Assembly (NCBI RefSeq): GCF_916715725.1
Contig: NZ_CAKAPD010000013.1
Location: forward strand, 3,038-67,037
Direction: 5' to 3'
Origin: an uncultured Rothia sp.
GTDB taxonomy: Bacteria; Actinomycetota; Actinomycetes; Actinomycetales; Micrococcaceae
Length of the DNA: 64,000 bases
In this document: positions 1 to 7,650 of the stretch, piece by piece
How the letters are laid out: each line of letters opens with the position of its first letter
How positions within the stretch are numbered: the stretch's first letter is position 1
Notes under the pieces: model-generated
Told to the model about the DNA's origin: nothing
The model's input: only the letters and a program-made list of their open reading frames with translations
Databases searched by the model: none
Made by a program: the position numbers and the translations under genes

Positions 1-80
1 ATGCCACCGAGCACCGACTGCTCAGCCACATCATCATGGGGCATAGTGCGGGAACCATAATCAATGGCAGTTTCAGACAT
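1..80 (-). CDS. dnaB: Replicative DNA helicase DnaB, N-terminal end only (cut by the window edge)
   Basis: Reading the minus strand from an ATG at 80 gives 26 codons, including the stretch MPHDDVAEQSVLGG. The E-Q-S-V-L-G-G signature is the conserved start of the DnaB N-terminal domain. A GAGG ribosome-binding site lies about seven bases upstream. DnaB is the hexameric helicase that unwinds DNA ahead of the replication fork. Its place beyond rpsF-ssb-rpsR-rplI fits the usual actinobacterial order, here with two extra genes inserted. Only the first 80 bases are in the window. Confidence 0.85.
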   Translation of the reverse strand, partial: MSETAIDYGSRTMPHDDVAEQSVLGG

Positions 81-185
81 GCTTATCCTCGCGTTTCAAT
101 CCGATATCTACGACGTTCCAGAAACAATTTCTGCAGAACTCCTATGCTAGTTTCTCACGAAGGCACATGCGAAACCCATACACGC

Positions 186-1379
186 CTAACGGGGAGCTCG
201 GAGATAATCCTCAATCTTCTCAACGGCGAGCGCCGCGCCATCCATAGTGCGCATTGCCTCACTCAGCTGCCGCGCCCTAGCGCGCATGCCCTCATCGCTG
301 AGCAGACGGTCCAAAATATCGCGCACATTGCCGCGGCGCACATCATTCTTAGTAAAGCGCAGGGCGTTACCGTAGCGCACGCACTCCTCAATATTCCAGC
401 TCTGCTCCGCCTGCATCGCAATACCGGCAAACGGCACACCCGCCAGGCACGCCGTCTGTACCGTTCCCTCACCGCCGTGCGTTATCGAGGCGTCAATATG
501 ACCGGCGAGCAGATGCGCCGGAACAGTCCCGGCGAAATGGATGTTACTGCCCAGCATACTGGTATCCGAGAGCAGCACCCCGCCGCCGACCAGCACATCC
601 ACCGGAGCGGCTGACAGTTGCTGTAGCACCTGCACCAAAATATCTGCAGAGCCAGATGAGCCCATTCCCACGTAAATCCGTGGCCGCTCCCTGGGCTCGC
701 GAACAATCTGCGGCAGTTCACCGGGCGCACGGTAATAAATAGGACCCACACTAACATCGGGTTCTACCAAAGAATCCCCACGCAGCTGCGTAAACAGAGA
801 ACAGATAAGATTCACATCGGCGCTGAGCATATCCACAGTACGGCGAGGAAGCCTAAGCCCATGCTCACGTGCCACACGGGTAAAAGAAGCCGGCTTATAC
901 GACAACACCCGCGCCACCGCCCGCAACCACCCCGGTGCCGCAAGCTCGCCACCTACAGGTTTCTTCGAAAAATACGTCGACGAGTAAGCGTACGGGCGCG
1001 CATAGAAAATAGGGACACCCGCAATACGCGCAGACAGCAGCATCGTCAGGTTAGAACCAATCACCACAGCGTCCGCGCTAAAGTCACGAATAGCCTCAAG
1101 CTCAGCGTTGACCCGCCGACGCACCATATCGGTCGTGAAAGGATGCCGCACTCCCCTACCCTGATCCAGCGCCATAATCTGCTCCGCCTCAGCATCGCTC
1201 ATAATTGGCTCGCGAAGATGCACAGGAAGCCCCGCATTTTCCAGCAGTCCCAAGTACTTAGGGGAATACACATGGAACAAGACCGTATGACCTCGCTCCC
1301 GAGCCACACGCGCTATCTCAATGCAGCGCGTGGTTTCACCCATATTGAAGCTTTCGGGAGAGAAAAGAATACGGCTCAT
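186..1379 (-). CDS. Glycosyltransferase, MGT/UGT-like (GT1 fold)
   Basis: About 397 residues. The N-terminal half begins with a Rossmann-type strand (SRILFSPESFNMGETTRCIE) as in GT-B glycosyltransferases that act on small molecules or lipids. The C-terminal half has a GMGSSGSADI turn and the donor-site motif HGGEGTVQTACLAGVPFAGI, close to the HGGxGT signature of UDP-glycosyltransferases. An open frame extends seven codons further upstream, but the ATG at 1379 has a CGGAG ribosome-binding site at good spacing, so I use it. The substrate cannot be read from the sequence. It lies between dnaB and a methyltransferase, which suggests acquisition into an otherwise conserved block. No signal peptide is seen, so it is probably cytosolic or peripheral. 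Confidence 0.75.
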   Translation of the reverse strand: MSRILFSPESFNMGETTRCIEIARVARERGHTVLFHVYSPKYLGLLENAGLPVHLREPIMSDAEAEQIMALDQGRGVRHPFTTDMVRRRVNAELEAIRDFSADAVVIGSNLTMLLSARIAGVPIFYARPYAYSSTYFSKKPVGGELAAPGWLRAVARVLSYKPASFTRVAREHGLRLPRRTVDMLSADVNLICSLFTQLRGDSLVEPDVSVGPIYYRAPGELPQIVREPRERPRIYVGMGSSGSADILVQVLQQLSAAPVDVLVGGGVLLSDTSMLGSNIHFAGTVPAHLLAGHIDASITHGGEGTVQTACLAGVPFAGIAMQAEQSWNIEECVRYGNALRFTKNDVRRGNVRDILDRLLSDEGMRARARQLSEAMRTMDGAALAVEKIEDYLRAPR

Positions 1380-1443
1380 AACAAACTCCGGTAGGCGCAC
1401 ACGTGACTGAGCCGAATCTGCGACTCATAACCTCACCAGTGTA

Positions 1444-1495
1444 AAACGGAGCCCCAGTATTCCCTCGGATAGAGAGGAATACTGGGGCTCCGTTT
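1444..1495. terminator. Strong bidirectional hairpin
   Basis: A perfect 20-bp stem (AAACGGAGCCCCAGTATTCC and its complement) encloses a short loop, with A and T runs at the ends. It lies between the minus-strand methyltransferase (ends 1527) and the glycosyltransferase start (1379), so it terminates the methyltransferase transcript. Confidence 0.85.
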
Positions 1496-1526
1496 CGCTG
1501 TATAAGCTTTGCGGTGTGATTCTGTC

Positions 1527-2333
1527 TTACTTCTTACGCAGAATCAGACCGATAGCGCCAATATGGTCAGCGTGACGGCGGAACACACCACGCATACCCA
1601 GCACACGCTCACGAATCTGCGGCTTACGCGCCAGGTTGAACGCAATCTTCGCAACGCCAGCGGGACCCTCATCAGCCAGCAGACGCTTCGGCTCCAGCAG
1701 AGCCATATCGGTCTGGTACACATCCAGCACCTCAAAGCCAGCCTCTTCCGCCAGGGCAGTCCACTCGGCAACAGTCAGCGGGCGGGCATTCACACGGATC
1801 GTGCGCGCCAGGTCCTTCTGAATCTCTTCCTTCAGCTCGGGGCGCAGATAATCGGGAACCAGCGACATCTCGTGAATAGCGTAGTAGCCGCCCGGACGCA
1901 GCAGACGAGCCGCCTCACGCATAATCTCCAGCTTGTGCTTATCGGTCTGCATGGTCAGCATCGCCTCGCCCACCACGGCGTCGTAGCTTTCCGAGGGCAG
2001 ACCGGTCTCCTGGGCGCTAGCGTTCACTACACGGTAGTTCGGCTTAGTCGACGCACCAATACGCTCGGACACGATTTCAGCAGCCTTGGGATCAAGATCC
2101 ACACCGGTGTAGCTCTTGGGGGAACGCTTCACAATCTCCAGGGCGGTAATACCCAGGCCCGGCGCAAACTCCACGACGTCAATGTCGCCACCCAGAGCAC
2201 GAGCCAGCAGCCAATTGGTGGTCTCGCGGCCGCCGGGGCGCAGAACCTTCTTGCCCAGCTGAGCCAGTAGCCAGTGACCTGCCGCCTTTTCGGCGGGGCG
2301 GTCGGTACCGGGAACGGAAGGGGTCTTAGACAC
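1527..2333 (-). CDS. Class I SAM-dependent methyltransferase
   Basis: About 268 residues. Motif I reads VEFAPGLGITALEIV, followed by an acidic strand end GVDLDPKAAE, which together bind S-adenosylmethionine. Later blocks (SYDAVVGEAMLTMQ; LLRPGGYYAIHEMSLVPD) match the UbiE/Methyltransf_11 type. The open frame runs further upstream to 2492, but a GTG at 2333 with a GAGGAG site about ten bases before it is the better start; the upstream extension is Cys-rich and unlike a protein. The substrate is unknown. It is bounded by a strong terminator downstream and a long non-coding stretch upstream, so it is probably monocistronic. Confidence 0.8.
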   Translation of the reverse strand: MSKTPSVPGTDRPAEKAAGHWLLAQLGKKVLRPGGRETTNWLLARALGGDIDVVEFAPGLGITALEIVKRSPKSYTGVDLDPKAAEIVSERIGASTKPNYRVVNASAQETGLPSESYDAVVGEAMLTMQTDKHKLEIMREAARLLRPGGYYAIHEMSLVPDYLRPELKEEIQKDLARTIRVNARPLTVAEWTALAEEAGFEVLDVYQTDMALLEPKRLLADEGPAGVAKIAFNLARKPQIRERVLGMRGVFRRHADHIGAIGLILRKK

Positions 2334-2977
2334 GGAAGACAACTCCTCAATACTTGTATTTAATATGCAAAATTTATCTTCCCTAATTCTAGACCCGCCA
2401 CCCCAAGAAAGGAAATATGACGTTATATAGAAGTGTGGTTGCCCTTTATTACAGCATGCCGCAACACCACTACAGCCACCCTTGCTGCACATCCTAGAGA
2501 TTAAACAGAAACTGGAGCTGGACCTCTCGGTCCAACCCCAGTCTCATCACACACACATACATACGAAAATCAGAGCCACTTCCGCAAGGAAAGTCCAACT
2601 TTCTGATGGCCCTCTCGAACCATCTATATAAAGTATTACGCGTAAACCTTTATTCCCTGTAGGTTAAAGCTGTAAGAAAGCTGGGAATAGATTTTTCTTC
2701 AAAATCGGGGTGCAGTACCCCGGATTTCACGCGGAAACTACATGTCGCGTTAAAAGAAGAAAGGCAAGGCGCTTTTGCCTTGCCATCCTTCTTTCGCTAG
2801 CGGGCGACCCCACTACACGAAACACACACATTCACATCGCAGTCCTCTCGAACCAACACTTATAGTAAACACCCCCAACCTTATGGGAGGATTGAATTTC
2901 GCTGGAAACAAGCTGGGAGAAAACCAACAGAACCCTGAGAGCTTTGATATTGTGCAGTTTGCGGACTCTAAACCGGG
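2334..2977. other. Non-coding stretch with several hairpins
   Basis: No convincing gene is seen in these 644 bases; open frames here are short and lack ribosome-binding sites. Visible structures are a stem at 2511-2542 (GGACC TCTC GGTCC core), ATCAGA/TCTGAT at 2569-2607, TATTCCC/GGGAATA at 2651-2689 followed by ATTTTTCTT, and GGCAAGGC/GCCTTGCC at 2763-2784. The third looks like an intrinsic terminator on the plus strand with no protein gene before it. Confidence 0.5.
2763..2784. terminator. Hairpin in the non-coding stretch
   Basis: An eight-bp stem GGCAAGGC / GCCTTGCC with a six-base loop, flanked by AAAGAAGAAA and TCCTTCTTTC, which extend the pairing imperfectly. It could end the minus-strand membrane-protein transcript (2978-3283). 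Confidence 0.45.
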
Positions 2978-3283
2978 CTAATAAGCCGCCATATACAGCC
3001 CCAGCAGCACCAACGGGTTAGCCACTACAGAAATAACCGCCAAGCAAATATTAGCCACGCGGTACTGACGGAACTTCACCAGACCCACCAGCGCGCACAC
3101 CAGCGCAACACTGGATGCAAGGCCGCCAACCACCAGCAAAAGAAGCAGAAGAGCAGTAGCGACATTAGCGTCCGCAAATGGGATAACCGCTAGAGCGCAC
3201 AGCAGCAAATTGACGCACTCCAACACCACGCCCGTGGACAGAAGCTGCGCGCTAGAAGACAAACGTGAAAAAGATCGAGCCAT
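2978..3283 (-). CDS. Small three-helix membrane protein, function unknown
   Basis: 101 residues with three hydrophobic segments (about residues 15-37, 42-67 and 77-98) and almost no polar loops. I recognise no family; the layout resembles DUF4190-like small actinobacterial membrane proteins, which is only a weak resemblance. The ATG at 3283 has no clear Shine-Dalgarno sequence. On the minus strand TAGACT lies seven bases before the ATG, so the message may be leaderless. A parS site lies about 100 bases upstream. Confidence 0.6.
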   Translation of the reverse strand: MARSFSRLSSSAQLLSTGVVLECVNLLLCALAVIPFADANVATALLLLLLVVGGLASSVALVCALVGLVKFRQYRVANICLAVISVVANPLVLLGLYMAAY

Positions 3284-3386
3284 GTCTACCAGTCTACGGG
3301 GTCAATTGGCGTACTTCGCAGTCGCAACCGCTCTAGCCACCAATCCTTCTACTGCCCTACCCCTATTCTCAACCTCTCAAAAACAA

Positions 3387-3402
3387 TGTTTCACGTGAAA
3401 CA
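3387..3402. promoter_or_regulatory. parS: parS centromere site 1
   Basis: Perfect 16-bp palindrome TGTTTCACGTGAAACA, the known ParB-binding consensus, in the gap between rplI and the small membrane protein. It is about 18 kb from oriC. Confidence 0.95.
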
Positions 3403-3424
3403 TGTACAGGAGCGAATACAACAA

Positions 3425-3457
3425 ACGGGGTGCCCCTCACGAAGAGGGACACCCCGT
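3425..3457 (-). terminator. Terminator of the rpsF-ssb-rpsR-rplI operon
   Basis: A 14-bp stem ACGGGGTGCCCCTC with one mismatch and a five-base loop, just beyond the rplI stop codon on the minus strand. Confidence 0.8.
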
Positions 3458-3512
3458 CCGACACTCAACGCCGCAGCATCAAAGCACCAGCGTCAAATAT
3501 CTAAAAATCTAC

Positions 3513-3965
3513 TTACGCAGCAGCAACGACGTCCAGGACAACGTTAGCAACAACGTCAGCGTGCAGGCGGACAGTCACCTTGTACTCACCGGTGCGCTTG
3601 ATAGCGGAACCCAGGTGGATGGTGCGCTTGTCAACGGAGCCAATGCCAGCAGCCTCAATAGCCTCAGCAATAGCCTCAGCCTTGACGGTGCCGAACAGGC
3701 GGCCGTCAGCGCCAGCCTTGTGTGCAACGACAACCGGCTTAGCAGCCAGGGACGCAGCAATTGCCTGAGCCTCTTCCAGAGAAGCCTTAGCACGAGCCGC
3801 ACGAGCGGCGCGGATGGACTCAACCTGCTTCTCGCCACCCTGGGTCCAGGTCACGGCGAAGCCGCGGGGCAGCAGGTAGTTACGTGCGTAACCGTCCTTA
3901 ACGGTGACAACATCGCCAGCTGCACCGAGGCCGGAAACTTCCTGAGTCAGAATGATCTTAGCCAT
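3513..3965 (-). CDS. rplI: 50S ribosomal protein L9
   Basis: 150 residues, the usual family length. The N-terminal domain starts MAKIILTQEVSGLGAAGDVV and continues with the L9 signature KDGYARNYLLPRGFA, which binds 23S rRNA domain V. A long helix (about residues 42-78) links it to the C-terminal domain containing GRLFGTVKAEAIAEAI. Last gene of the rpsF-ssb-rpsR-rplI cluster, 20 bases after rpsR, with a GGAGAG ribosome-binding site. A terminator follows. Confidence 0.97.
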   Translation of the reverse strand: MAKIILTQEVSGLGAAGDVVTVKDGYARNYLLPRGFAVTWTQGGEKQVESIRAARAARAKASLEEAQAIAASLAAKPVVVAHKAGADGRLFGTVKAEAIAEAIEAAGIGSVDKRTIHLGSAIKRTGEYKVTVRLHADVVANVVLDVVAAA

Positions 3966-3985
3966 GTTACTGTCTCTCCTTCTCT

Positions 3986-4222
3986 TTAGCGGCCAGCGCC
4001 GGAGTAGGGCAGCAGTGCAACTTCGCGGGCGTTCTTAATAGCCTGAGCGATCTTGCGCTGCTCCTGAACGGTCACGCCAGTCACGCGGCGAGCGCGGATC
4101 TTGCCGCGGTCGGAGATGAACTTGCGCAGAAGTGCGACGTCCTTGTAGTCGATAACGGTGACGTCAGCAGCCTTGAGGGGGTTCTGCTTGGGTTTGGGCT
4201 TACGGATTTCAGCCTTAGCCAT
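3986..4222 (-). CDS. rpsR: 30S ribosomal protein S18
   Basis: 78 residues. Contains the S18 core YKDVALLRKFISDRGKIRAR followed by RRVTGVTVQEQRKIAQAIKN. S18 pairs with S6 on the platform of the small subunit, and rpsF is in the same operon. Start ATG at 4222 with an AAGGAG site eight bases upstream. The basic N-terminal tail (KPKPKQNP) is typical of actinobacterial S18; no zinc cysteines are seen, so this is the Cys-minus form. Confidence 0.97.
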   Translation of the reverse strand: MAKAEIRKPKPKQNPLKAADVTVIDYKDVALLRKFISDRGKIRARRVTGVTVQEQRKIAQAIKNAREVALLPYSGAGR

Positions 4223-4305
4223 CGTGGTGCTCCTTAGAGTTGGGAGCCCGCGGCGGATAACCGCGGGATGGATTGATAAATTACTATTCGGAAAACGAAA
4301 CCGGC

Positions 4306-4938
4306 TTAGAACGGAGGTTCGTCGTCGGCGCCGCTACCCCAGTCATAGTTACCACCAGACTGAGAACTCCACGGATCAGCAGCAGGAGCTGCGGGGGCCG
4401 CCGGAGCAGCCGGAGCGGAGTAGCCAGACTGGCCAGAGTAACCATTACCCTGAGCAGCAGCAAAATTGTTCTGCTGAGGAGCGGAGAAACCGCCCTGAGC
4501 AGCAGCGTTGTACCCAGCGCCACCGCCAAAGCCACCCTGCGCACCGCCACCGAAGTTATTACCTCCGGCAGAACGCTGTGCGCGAGTCACCTGAGCAGTA
4601 GCAAAACGCAGAGTCGGGCCGATCTCCTCGACCTCAAGCTCAAACGAAGTACGACGCTCGCCTTCCTTGGTCTCGTACGAGCGAGACTTCAGACGGCCCT
4701 GCGCGATAACCTGAGTACCCTTCTTCAGAGTCTCTGCAACATTCTCAGCGTAACCACGCCACACCGACGCACGCAGGAACAGGGTCTCCCCATCCTCCCA
4801 CTGGTTCGTCTGGCGGTTAAAAGTACGCGGAGTCGATGCGATCGTGAAATTAGCAACCGCCGCACCCGCAGGGGTGTAACGAAGCTCCGGATCGCCAGTC
4901 AGATTACCAATAACGGTAATAACGGTATCGCCTGCCAT
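4306..4938 (-). CDS. ssb: Single-stranded DNA-binding protein
   Basis: 210 residues. The OB-fold begins MAGDTVITVIGNLTGDPELR and runs to about residue 110. A Gly/Gln/Ala-rich disordered linker (about 120-195) leads to the acidic tip DDEPPF, the C-terminal peptide that recruits replication and repair partners. SSB coats single-stranded DNA at forks. It sits between rpsF and rpsR with a strong GAGGAGG site, and is presumably co-transcribed with them. The linker is richer in Gly and Ala than in many families but within the normal actinobacterial range. Confidence 0.97.
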   Translation of the reverse strand: MAGDTVITVIGNLTGDPELRYTPAGAAVANFTIASTPRTFNRQTNQWEDGETLFLRASVWRGYAENVAETLKKGTQVIAQGRLKSRSYETKEGERRTSFELEVEEIGPTLRFATAQVTRAQRSAGGNNFGGGAQGGFGGGAGYNAAAQGGFSAPQQNNFAAAQGNGYSGQSGYSAPAAPAAPAAPAADPWSSQSGGNYDWGSGADDEPPF

Positions 4939-5033
4939 TTGATGCCTCCTCGATAAGAGTTACAAGTATGTTGAATCCAGTACAGCGCAACCCCCTGACA
5001 TTTTTAGGGGGTCAGCCGACCGGAAAGAAACAA

Positions 5034-5339
5034 CTACTTGCTGGAGATCTTCTGATCCTCCGGGCGGATGATCTTGGTACGCATGACGGACTCGTTCAGG
5101 TTCAGAACACGATCGAGCTCAGCTGCGGTCTCAGGGGTAGAGGTGAAGTTCACCACTGCGTAGATACCCTCAGACTTCTTCTGGATCTCGTATGCCAGGC
5201 GACGACGGCCCCAGATGTCGACGTTGTCGACGGAACCACCCTCGTTGGTCACGATCTCGAGGAACTTGGACAGCGACGGCTCAACCGCACGGTCCTCAAC
5301 CTCGGGGCTGAGGATAACCATCAGTTCATATGCACGCAT
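5034..5339 (-). CDS. rpsF: 30S ribosomal protein S6
   Basis: 101 residues from the ATG at 5339, which has an AAAGGAGG site. The frame is open upstream to 5396, but that extension lacks S6 character. MRAYELMVILSPEVEDRAVE is the S6 start, and WGRRRLAYEIQKKSEGIYAV is its central signature. First gene of the ribosomal protein/ssb operon, binding S18 in the 30S platform. Confidence 0.97.
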   Translation of the reverse strand: MRAYELMVILSPEVEDRAVEPSLSKFLEIVTNEGGSVDNVDIWGRRRLAYEIQKKSEGIYAVVNFTSTPETAAELDRVLNLNESVMRTKIIRPEDQKISSK

Positions 5340-5476
5340 GATTAAACCCCTCCTTTGGGCTAAACGGCTATGGGATTTCCATAGCAGGAGATTCATTGTG
5401 CTCTACACGTGAAGCACACCGGGTGGGGAACACGCATAGATTTCTTAACAATACACGAGAAAAAGCAGATAGAACA

Positions 5477-5514
5477 GTACCGCACCGCGTGACCTCAACC
5501 ATGCGATGCGGTAC
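5477..5514 (-). terminator. Terminator after the CCA-adding enzyme gene
   Basis: Inverted repeat GTACCGCA / TGCGGTAC between the end of the minus-strand pcnA-type gene (5530) and rpsF. Confidence 0.6.
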
Positions 5515-5529
5515 CGAAAACCGCAGAAG

Positions 5530-6954
5530 CTACACCTCCCGACGCTGCTCCCACCACTGCACCAGACGAGCCTTCGCCTCCTCCTCAGGAAGCGAACCCT
5601 CATCCAGACGCAAATTCAACAAGAACTTATACGCCTCACCCACCACCGGGCCCGGCGCAATACCAAGAATCTGCATAATCTGACCGCCATCCAGATCCGG
5701 ACGGATCGAATCCAGCTCCTCCTGAGCAGCCAACTCAGCAATACGACGCTCCAAATCGTCATACGCCTCAGCCAGCGAGCGCGACAAGCGACGATTACGA
5801 GTCGTCACATCGGAGCGGGAAACCCGGTGCAGGCGCTCCAGCTGATCCCCCGCATCACGCACGTAGCGGCGCACCGCAGAATCAGTCCAACCCGACTCAC
5901 GGTAACCATAGAACCGCATATGCAGCTCCACCAGACGAGCCACAGCCTTAATCGTGTCATTATCAAAACGCAGCGCACGCATACGCTTCTTCACCATCTT
6001 CGCGCCCACCACCTCATGGTGCAGGAACGAGACAGAGCCGTCCTTCTCAAACTTACGAGTCTTCGGCTTACCAATATCGTGCATCAACGCCGCAAAACGC
6101 AGAATAAAATCAGGAGCCGGACACGGACCATCCTCGTCCGTCTCCTTCTCCATCGCCTGCTCCATCACCTTCAACGAATGCGCATACACATCCTTATGGT
6201 GATGCGCCGGATCCATCTCCATACGCAACGCAGGAAGCTCCGGCAACACATAATCCGCCAGACCCGTATCCACCAGCAGGTTCAAACCCACCCGCGGATA
6301 ATCTGCCTCAATCAGCTTCACCAGCTCATCACGCACACGCTCAGCCGAAATAATCTCAATACGGCCAGCCATCTCACGCATCGCCTCGAAAACCTCCGGG
6401 GCAACCTCAAGATTAAAACGCGCAGCAAAACGAGCCGCACGCATCATACGCAGCGGATCCTCAGAAAAAGACTCCTCCGGCGAGCGCGGAGTACGCAAAA
6501 CACCCGCACGCAAATCCTCAACGCCACCAAACAAGTCAACAACCTCACCACTAGGCAAAGCCGCCGCCATCGCATTAATCGTGAAATCACGACGCACCAA
6601 ATCAGCGCTCAAATCCGTGCCGAACTCAACCGTCGGCTTACGCGAATCCGAAACATACACCTCAGCACGGTACGTGGTCACCTCATACACCACGCCATTC
6701 TTACGCGCACTAATCGTGCCGTACTCCTTACCGATATCCCACGTATGCTCACCCCACCCACGCAGAATCTGCTCGCTCTGCTCCGGAGTAGCATCCGTCG
6801 TCAAATCAAAATCAGTGAAATGGCCGCCATCATCCAGCAGATTGTCGCGGACAATACCGCCCACCAAGTACAGCTCAAAACCCGCCGCACGGTACAGTTC
6901 TCCCAGCTCGGCGGCATCCGGGTACTTCGACACAACATCAATAATCAGCGACAT
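5530..6954 (-). CDS. pcnA: CCA tRNA nucleotidyltransferase (poly(A) polymerase family)
   Basis: 474 residues. The nucleotidyltransferase head shows FELYLVGGIVRDNLLDD and the metal-binding DFDLTTDATP at about residues 30-60. RRDFTINAMAAAL follows, and a C-terminal HD-type domain shows AHHHKDVYAHSLKVMEQAM and LMHDIGKPKTR. This is the actinobacterial CCA-adding enzyme with an HD domain, which completes tRNA 3' ends. ATG at 6954 has an AAAGGA site. It is divergent from the NUDIX gene at 7081, the same pcnA/NUDIX/murJ arrangement seen near the origin in mycobacteria. Confidence 0.93.
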   Translation of the reverse strand: MSLIIDVVSKYPDAAELGELYRAAGFELYLVGGIVRDNLLDDGGHFTDFDLTTDATPEQSEQILRGWGEHTWDIGKEYGTISARKNGVVYEVTTYRAEVYVSDSRKPTVEFGTDLSADLVRRDFTINAMAAALPSGEVVDLFGGVEDLRAGVLRTPRSPEESFSEDPLRMMRAARFAARFNLEVAPEVFEAMREMAGRIEIISAERVRDELVKLIEADYPRVGLNLLVDTGLADYVLPELPALRMEMDPAHHHKDVYAHSLKVMEQAMEKETDEDGPCPAPDFILRFAALMHDIGKPKTRKFEKDGSVSFLHHEVVGAKMVKKRMRALRFDNDTIKAVARLVELHMRFYGYRESGWTDSAVRRYVRDAGDQLERLHRVSRSDVTTRNRRLSRSLAEAYDDLERRIAELAAQEELDSIRPDLDGGQIMQILGIAPGPVVGEAYKFLLNLRLDEGSLPEEEAKARLVQWWEQRREV

Positions 6955-7080
6955 AATCCTTTAATCGTGCCAGAAAAACCACCCACGCGCCCACCCCACA
7001 CCCACAACACCCCACCAAAGACAGCTATCTCACCCCAAAGCGAGGCACAAAAACCTCAGCCTATCGGTTAAGGTAGAACC

Positions 7081-7584
7081 ATGAGCATTCCCGTACCCCG
7101 CGCCCCCAAAACGCGCTTCACCGCGCCCGCGCGAGCGGTACCCGCCCCCGAAGAAGTCTCCGCAGGCGGGCTCATCATCGACTTCGACCGACCCGAACAG
7201 CTACCCGTAGCCATCATCGCCCGCATCAACCGCAACGGACAACGCGAATGGTGCCTACCCAAAGGCCACATCGAACACGGCGAAACCACCGTCGAAGCCG
7301 CACAACGCGAAATCAGCGAAGAAACCGGAATCACCGGCTACCCCGTAGCCTCCCTCGGCACCATCGCCTACTGGTTCACCTCCAACGGCACGCGCATCCA
7401 CAAAACCGTGCACCACTACCTCTTCGCAGCAACCGGCGGCGAACTGAGCATCGACAACGACCCCGACCACGAAGCAATCGACGTCGCATGGGTCCCCCTC
7501 GAAGAGCTCCCCACCCGCCTCTCATTCGCCAACGAACAACACATCGCCCGCAGTGCGCGCGAATACATCACCACCCAGCTCTAA
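7081..7584 (+). CDS. NUDIX hydrolase
   Basis: 167 residues. The Nudix box is complete: GHIEHGE followed by REISEETGI (GX5EX7REUXEEXGU). Family members hydrolyse nucleoside diphosphates linked to another group; the substrate is not evident. Start ATG at 7081 lacks a Shine-Dalgarno site, but TAAGGT ends six bases before it, suggesting a leaderless mRNA. It is divergent from pcnA and 66 bases upstream of murJ, so the two may share a transcript. Confidence 0.88.
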   Translation: MSIPVPRAPKTRFTAPARAVPAPEEVSAGGLIIDFDRPEQLPVAIIARINRNGQREWCLPKGHIEHGETTVEAAQREISEETGITGYPVASLGTIAYWFTSNGTRIHKTVHHYLFAATGGELSIDNDPDHEAIDVAWVPLEELPTRLSFANEQHIARSAREYITTQL

Positions 7585-7650
7585 ACACCCGTTAAATAGA
7601 GCCCCAAAAACTAAAAGAAGCAATCACCCGCCGAAACAGGAGAGACATAC

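Noticed and set aside
2775..2981. A 68-codon plus-strand frame
   Set aside because: No ribosome-binding site, no recognisable motif, and it runs into the next gene on the opposite strand.
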